Below are positions 58,335 through 64,000 of a stretch of DNA of 64,000 nt, one piece after another; within the stretch, counting starts at the first letter, position 1; each line of letters starts with the position of its first letter. Source of the stretch: Neodiprion pinetum (Eukaryota; Arthropoda; Insecta; Hymenoptera; Diprionidae). The stretch lies in NCBI RefSeq assembly GCF_021155775.2, contig NC_060234.1, positions 4,307,283 to 4,371,282 on the forward strand, in the 5' to 3' direction. Below the pieces are notes generated by a model. That model was given only the letters and a program-made list of their open reading frames with translations, searched no databases and was not told the DNA's origin. Position numbers and translations under genes: made by a program.

Positions 58335-61300
58335 CTTATCCGACCAATTGAACGCTCAGGAACTCAGAAATCGCAGCAGAAATAGCGTAGGACCAACAGG
58401 AGAGAAATGGCCAGCGAAAAAGCGGCTGCTGAAAAATGTCGAAAATTCAGGTTCTGGTTTTTTGGCTGTAACTTTTGATGCGTTGATCGCAGCGTATTGG
58501 GCCTTACTTTTTTTTTAGGCAAAAAACTTCTGGTCTCAGATTCGATTCAAACGATCCTTATCCGACCAATTGGACCCTTAGGAACTCAGAAATCGCAGCG
58601 AAAAGAGCGTAGGACCAACAGGAGAGAAATGGCGAGCGAAAAAGCACCTGCTGAAAAATGTCGAAAATTCAGGTTCTGGTTTTCTGGCTGTAACTTTTGA
58701 TGCGTTGATCGCAGCGTATTGAGACCGCGCCCAATCGATTTCTCTCGCAAAATTACGTCCGATCAGTGCTGCAATTAATTGATTCCAGCACTTTCCAAAA
58801 TCGCGAATATTTTCGCCAAAAATGGAAAGGGGTTAGCCTTACTTTTTTTTTTGGCAAAAAACTTTTGGTCTCAGATTCGATTCAAACGATCCTTATCCGA
58901 CCAATTGAACCCTCAGGAACTCAGAAATCGCAGCAAAAATAGCGTAGGACCAACAGGAGAGAAATGGCGAGCGAAAAAGCGGCTGCTGAAAAATGTCGAA
59001 AATTCAGGTTCTGGTTTTTTGGCTGCAACTTTTGATGCGTTGATCGCAGCGTATTGGGACTGCGCCCAATCGATTTCTCTCGCAAAATTACGTCCGATCA
59101 GTGTTACAAGTGATTGATCCCAGCACTCTTTAGAATCGCGAATATTTTCGCCAAAAATGGAAAGGGGTTAGCCTTACTTTTTTTTTTGGCAAAAAACTTT
59201 TGGTCTCAGATTCGATTCAAACGATCCTTATCCGACCAATTGAACCCTCAGAAACTCAGAAATCGCAGCAAAAATAGCGTAGGACCAACAGGAGAGAAAT
59301 TGCGAGCGAAAAAGCACCTGCCGAAAAATGTCGAAAATTCGGGTTTTGGTTTTTTGGCTGTAACTTTTGATGCGTTGATCGCAGCGTATTGGGACTGCGC
59401 CCAATCGATTTCTCTCGCAAAATTACGTTCGATCAGTGCTACAATTAATTGATTCCAGCACTTTTCAAAATCGCGAAAATTTTCGCCAAAAATGGAAAGG
59501 GGTTAGCCTTACTTTTTTTTTAGGCAAAAAACTTCTGGTCTCAGATTCGATTCAAACGATCCTTATCCGACCAATTGGACCCTTAGGAACTCAGAAATCG
59601 CAGCGAAAAGAGCGTAGGACCAACAGGAGAGAAATGGCGATCGAAAAAGCGGCTGCTGAAAAATGTCGAAAATTCAGGTTCTGGTTTTTTGGCTGTAACT
59701 TTTGATGCGTTGATCGCAGCGTATTGGGACTGCGCCCAATCGATTTCTCTCGCAAAATTACGTCCGGTCAGCGCTACAAATAATTGATTCCAGCACTTTC
59801 CAAAATCGCGAAAATTTTCGCCAAAAATGGAAAGGGGTTAGCCTTACTTTTTTTTTTGGCAAAAAACTTTTGGTCTCAGATTTGATTCAAACGATCCTTA
59901 TCCGACCAATTGAACCCTCAGGAACTCAGAAATCGCAGCAAAAATAGCGTAGGATCAACAGGAGAGAAATGGCGAGCGAAAAAGCGGCTGCCGAAAAATG
60001 TCGAAAATTCAGGTTCTGGTTTTTTGGCTGTAACTTTTGATGCGTTGATCGCAGCGTATTGGGACTGCGCTCAATCGATTTCTCTCGCAAAATTACGTCC
60101 GATCAGTGCTACAATTAATTGATTCCAGCACTTTTCAAAATCGCGAAAATTTTCGCCAAAAATGGAAAGGGGTTAGCCTTACTTTTTTTTTTGGCAAAAT
60201 ACTTTTGGTCACAGATTCGATTTAAACGATCCTTATCCGACCAATTGAACGCTCAGGAACTCAGAAATCGCAGCAGAAATAGCGTAGGACCAACAGGAGA
60301 GAAATGGCCAGCGAAAAAGCGGCTGCTGAAAAATGTCGAAAATTCAGGTTCTGGTTTTTTGGCTGTAACTTTTGATGCGTTGATCGCAGCGTATTGGGCC
60401 TTACTTTTTTTTTAGGCAAAAAACTTCTGGTCTCAGATTCGATTCAAACGATCCTTATCCGACCAATTGGACCCTTAGGAACTCAGAAATCGCAGCGAAA
60501 AGAGCGTAGGACCAACAGGAGAGAAATGGCGAGCGAAAAAGCACCTGCTGAAAAATGTCGAAAATTCAGGTTCTGGTTTTCTGGCTGTAACTTTTGATGC
60601 GTTGATCGCAGCGTATTGAGACCGCGCCCAATCGATTTCTCTCGCAAAATTACGTCCGATCAGTGCTGCAATTAATTGATTCCAGCACTTTCCAAAATCG
60701 CGAATATTTTCGCCAAAAATGGAAAGGGGTTAGCCTTACTTTTTTTTTTGGCAAAAAACTTTTGGTCTCAGATTCGATTCAAACGATCCTTATCCGACCA
60801 ATTGAACCCTCAGGAACTCAGAAATCGCAGCAAAAATAGCGTAGGACCAACAGGAGAGAAATGGCGAGCGAAAAAGCGGCTGCTGAAAAATGTCGAAAAT
60901 TCAGGTTCTGGTTTTTTGGCTGCAACTTTTGATGCGTTGATCGCAGCGTATTGGGACTGCGCCCAATCGATTTCTCTCGCAAAATTACGTCCGATCAGTG
61001 TTACAAGTGATTGATCCCAGCACTCTTTAGAATCGCGAATATTTTCGCCAAAAATGGAAAGGGGTTAGCCTTACTTTTTTTTTTGGCAAAAAACTTTTGG
61101 TCTCAGATTCGATTCAAACGATCCTTATCCGACCAATTGAACCCTCAGAAACTCAGAAATCGCAGCAAAAATAGCGTAGGACCAACAGGAGAGAAATTGC
61201 GAGCGAAAAAGCACCTGCCGAAAAATGTCGAAAATTCGGGTTTTGGTTTTTTGGCTGTAACTTTTGATGCGTTGATCGCAGCGTATTGGGACTGCGCCCA

Positions 61301-62130
61301 ATCGATTTCTCTCGCAAAATTACGTTCGATCAGTGCTACAATTAATTGATTCCAGCACTTTTCAAAATCGCGAAAATTTTCGCCAAAAATGGAAAGGGGT
61401 TAGCCTTACTTTTTTTTTAGGCAAAAAACTTCTGGTCTCAGATTCGATTCAAACGATCCTTATCCGACCAATTGGACCCTTAGGAACTCAGAAATCGCAG
61501 CGAAAAGAGCGTAGGACCAACAGGAGAGAAATGGCGATCGAAAAAGCGGCTGCTGAAAAATGTCGAAAATTCAGGTTCTGGTTTTTTGGCTGTAACTTTT
61601 GATGCGTTGATCGCAGCGTATTGGGACTGCGCCCAATCGATTTCTCTCGCAAAATTACGTCCGGTCAGCGCTACAAATAATTGATTCCAGCACTTTCCAA
61701 AATCGCGAAAATTTTCGCCAAAAATGGAAAGGGGTTAGCCTTACTTTTTTTTTTGGCAAAAAACTTTTGGTCTCAGATTTGATTCAAACGATCCTTATCC
61801 GACCAATTGAACCCTCAGGAACTCAGAAATCGCAGCAAAAATAGCGTAGGATCAACAGGAGAGAAATGGCGAGCGAAAAAGCGGCTGCCGAAAAATGTCG
61901 AAAATTCAGGTTCTGGTTTTTTGGCTGTAACTTTTGATGCGTTGATCGCAGCGTATTGGGACTGCGCTCAATCGATTTCTCTCGCAAAATTACGTCCGAT
62001 CAGTGCTACAATTAATTGATTCCAGCACTTTTCAAAATCGCGAAAATTTTCGCCAAAAATGGAAAGGGGTTAGCCTTACTTTTTTTTTTGGCAAAATACT
62101 TTTGGTCACAGATTCGATTTAAACGATCCT
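58335..62130 (+). repeat. Two adjacent copies of a 1,897-bp higher-order unit
   Basis: Sequence from about 58335 to 60230 recurs at an offset of 1,897 bp up to about 62140 with essentially no differences that I can see. Variant monomers at 58779, 59114 and 59910 recur at 60676, 61011 and 61807. Both copies contain the same deletion junction (GCGTATTGGG joined to CCTTACTTTT, near 58501 and 60398), which removes 113 bp. Six monomers (2,010) minus 113 gives exactly 1,897. Confidence 0.9.
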
Positions 62131-64000
62131 TATCCGACCAATAGGACCCTCAGGAACTCAGAAATCGCAGCGAAAAAAGCGTAGGACCAACAGGAGAGAA
62201 ATGGCAAGCGAAAAAGCGGCTGCTGAAAAATGTCGAAAATTCAGGTTCTGGTTTTTTGGCTGTAACTTTTGATGCGTTGATCGCAGCGTATTGGGACTGC
62301 GCCCAATCGATTTCTCTCGCAAAATTACGTCCGATCAGTGCTACAATTAATTGATTCCAGCACTTTCCAAAATCGCGAAAATTTTCGCAAAAAATGGAAA
62401 GGGGTTAGCCTTACTTTTTTTTTTGGCAAAAAACTTTTGGTCTCAGATTCGATTCAAACGATCCTTATCCGACCAATTGAACGCTCAGGAACTCAGAAAT
62501 CGCAGCAGAAATAGCGTAGGACCAACAGGAGAGAAATGGCAAGCGAAAAAGCGGCTGCTGAAAAATGTCGAAAATTCAGGTTCTGGTTTTTTGGCTGTAA
62601 CTTTTGATGCGTTGATCGCAGCGTATTGGGACTGCGCCCAATCGATTTCTCTCGCAAAATTACGTCTGATCAGTGCTACAATTAATTGATTCCAGCACTT
62701 TTTAGAATCGCGAATATTTTCGCCAAAAATGGAAAGGGGTTAGCCTTACTTTTTTTTTTGGCAAAAAACTTTTGGTCTCAGATTCGATTTAAACGATCCT
62801 TTTCGACCAATTGAACCCTCGGGAACTCAGAAATCGCAGCAAAAATAGCGTAGGACCAACAGGAGAGAAATGGCGATCGAAAAAGCGGCTGATGGAAAAT
62901 GTCGAAAATTCAGGTTCTGGTTTTTTGGCTGTAACTTTTGATGCGTTGATCGCAGCGTATTGGGACTGCGCCTAATCGATTTCTCTCGCAAAATTACGTC
63001 TGATCAGTGCTACAATTAATTGATTCCAGCACTTTTCAAAATCGCGAATATTTTCGCCAAAAATGGAAAGGGGTTAGCCTTACTTTTTTTTTCGGCAAAA
63101 AACTTTTGGTCTCAGATTCGATTTAAACGATCCTTATCCGACCAATTGGACCCTCAGGAACTCAGAAATCGCAGCGAAAAGAGCGTAGGACCAACAGGAG
63201 AGAAATGGCGAGCGAAAAAGCACCTGCTGAAAAATGTCGAAAATTCAGGTTCTGGTTTTTTGGCTGTAACTTTTGATGCGTTGATCGCAGCGTATTAAGG
63301 CTGCGCCCAATCGATTTCTCTCGCAAAATTACGTCCGGTCAGCGCTACAATTAATTGATTCCAGCACTTTTCAAAATCGCGAAAATTTTCGCCAAAAATG
63401 GAAAGATGTTAGCCTTACTTTTTTTTTTGGCAAAAAAACTTTCGGTCTCAGATTCGATTCAAACGATCCTTATCCGACCAATTAAACCCTCAGGAACTCA
63501 GAAATCGCAGCAAAAATAGCGTAGGACCAACAGGAGAGAAATGGCGATCGAAAAAGCGGCTGCTGAAAAATGTCGAAAATTCAGGTTCTGGTTTTTTGGC
63601 TGTAACTTTTGATGCGTTGATCGCAGCGTATTGGGACTGCGCCCAATCGATTTCTCTCGCAAAATTACGTCTGATCGGTGCTACAATTAATTGATTCCAG
63701 CACTTTTCAAAATCGCGAATATTTTCGCCAAAAATGGAAAGGGCTTAGCCTTACTTTTTTTTTCGGCAAAAAACTTTTGGTCTCAGATTCGATTCAAACG
63801 ATCCTCATCCGACCAATTGAACCCTCAGGAACTCAGAAATCGCAGCAAAAATATTGTAGGACCAACAGGAGAGAAATGGCGAGCGAAAAAGCGGCTGCTG
63901 AAAAATGTCGAAAATTCAGGTTCTGGTTTTTTGGCTGTAACTTTTGATGCGTTGATCGCAGCGTATTGGGACTGCGCCCAATCGATTTCTCTCGCAAAAT

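Larger units (their letters stand above)
51561..64000 (+). repeat. Satellite DNA array, 335-bp monomer, about 37 copies, open at the window edge
   Basis: From 51561 to the right edge the sequence is head-to-tail copies of one monomer starting ATTGATTCCAGCACTTTTCA. Monomer starts recur at 335-bp steps, for example 53912, 54247, 54582, 54917, 55252, 55587, 55922, 56257 and 56592. Landmarks inside each monomer are a T8-T10 run followed by GGCAAAAAAC, the GTAGGACCAACAGGAGAGAA box, GCTGTAACTTTTGATGCG and TTGATCGCAGCGTATTGGG. Most copies differ by a few percent; the first (51561-51902) is clearly more diverged. One frame is open for about 111 codons per monomer, but because 335 is not a multiple of three it shifts every unit and ends at TGA at each boundary. 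I see no transposon end in the array. A pericentromeric or heterochromatic location is inferred. Confidence 0.97.

Noticed and set aside
51903..63947. Dozens of 112-residue ORFs as a tandem protein-coding family
   Set aside because: They are one frame of a noncoding 335-bp satellite. Most begin at a non-ATG codon at the monomer boundary, the frame changes each unit, and no promoter, splice signal or codon bias supports translation.

Overview
This is eukaryotic nuclear DNA, almost certainly from an insect. Genes are split by short GT-AG introns, intergenic DNA is AT-rich, and one gene encodes an insect-type seven-transmembrane odorant receptor. The gene content would fit a hymenopteran, but that is inference; nothing here fixes the species. 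No bacterial, CRISPR or viral gene set was recognised.

Layout, left to right. An unrecognised 7-exon gene (225-2097, +) is followed by a CpG-rich promoter-like patch with an orphan first exon (about 2300-2781). Next comes a 6-exon RCCD1 orthologue (5100-3053, -), a long foldback element (5488-6074) and a 5-exon Arl3 small GTPase gene (6428-9729, +). Arl3 has Ala in place of the catalytic switch-2 Gln. Then come a TA-flanked MITE (10445-10779) and a 6-exon gene for an unfamiliar secreted protein (14247-11327, -). A gene-poor stretch leads to a head-to-tail duplication of about 4.3 kb (18605-22844 and 23115-27550). The second copy carries an intact odorant receptor gene (24382-26031). The first keeps only the edges of that gene.

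Two small tandem gene families follow. Two cytosolic sulfotransferases (29676-32164 and 35119-36641) have five coding exons of identical lengths. Two glucosylceramidase (GBA1-type, GH30) paralogues (38524-41581 and 46709-49452) have seven exons in the same places. An inverted-repeat element lies at 49626-50021.

From about 51561 to the right edge everything is a satellite array with a 335-bp monomer, about 37 copies in this window. It has a decayed edge monomer, local higher-order blocks, and a 1,897-bp higher-order unit duplicated side by side that equals six monomers minus a 113-bp deletion.

The genes do not form one pathway. Arl3 is a ciliary trafficking GTPase, RCCD1-type proteins act in the nucleus, and the duplicated sulfotransferase, glucosylceramidase and odorant receptor genes look like ordinary insect gene-family expansion. 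I did not find a convincing new multi-gene system. The observations most worth a second look are the Arl3 Q71A change, the odorant receptor duplication with its unusually conserved flanking block, the tandem splice donors in the second sulfotransferase, and the satellite's higher-order structure. Exon joins were worked out by hand from splice signals, reading phase and paralogue comparison; none is backed by transcripts.
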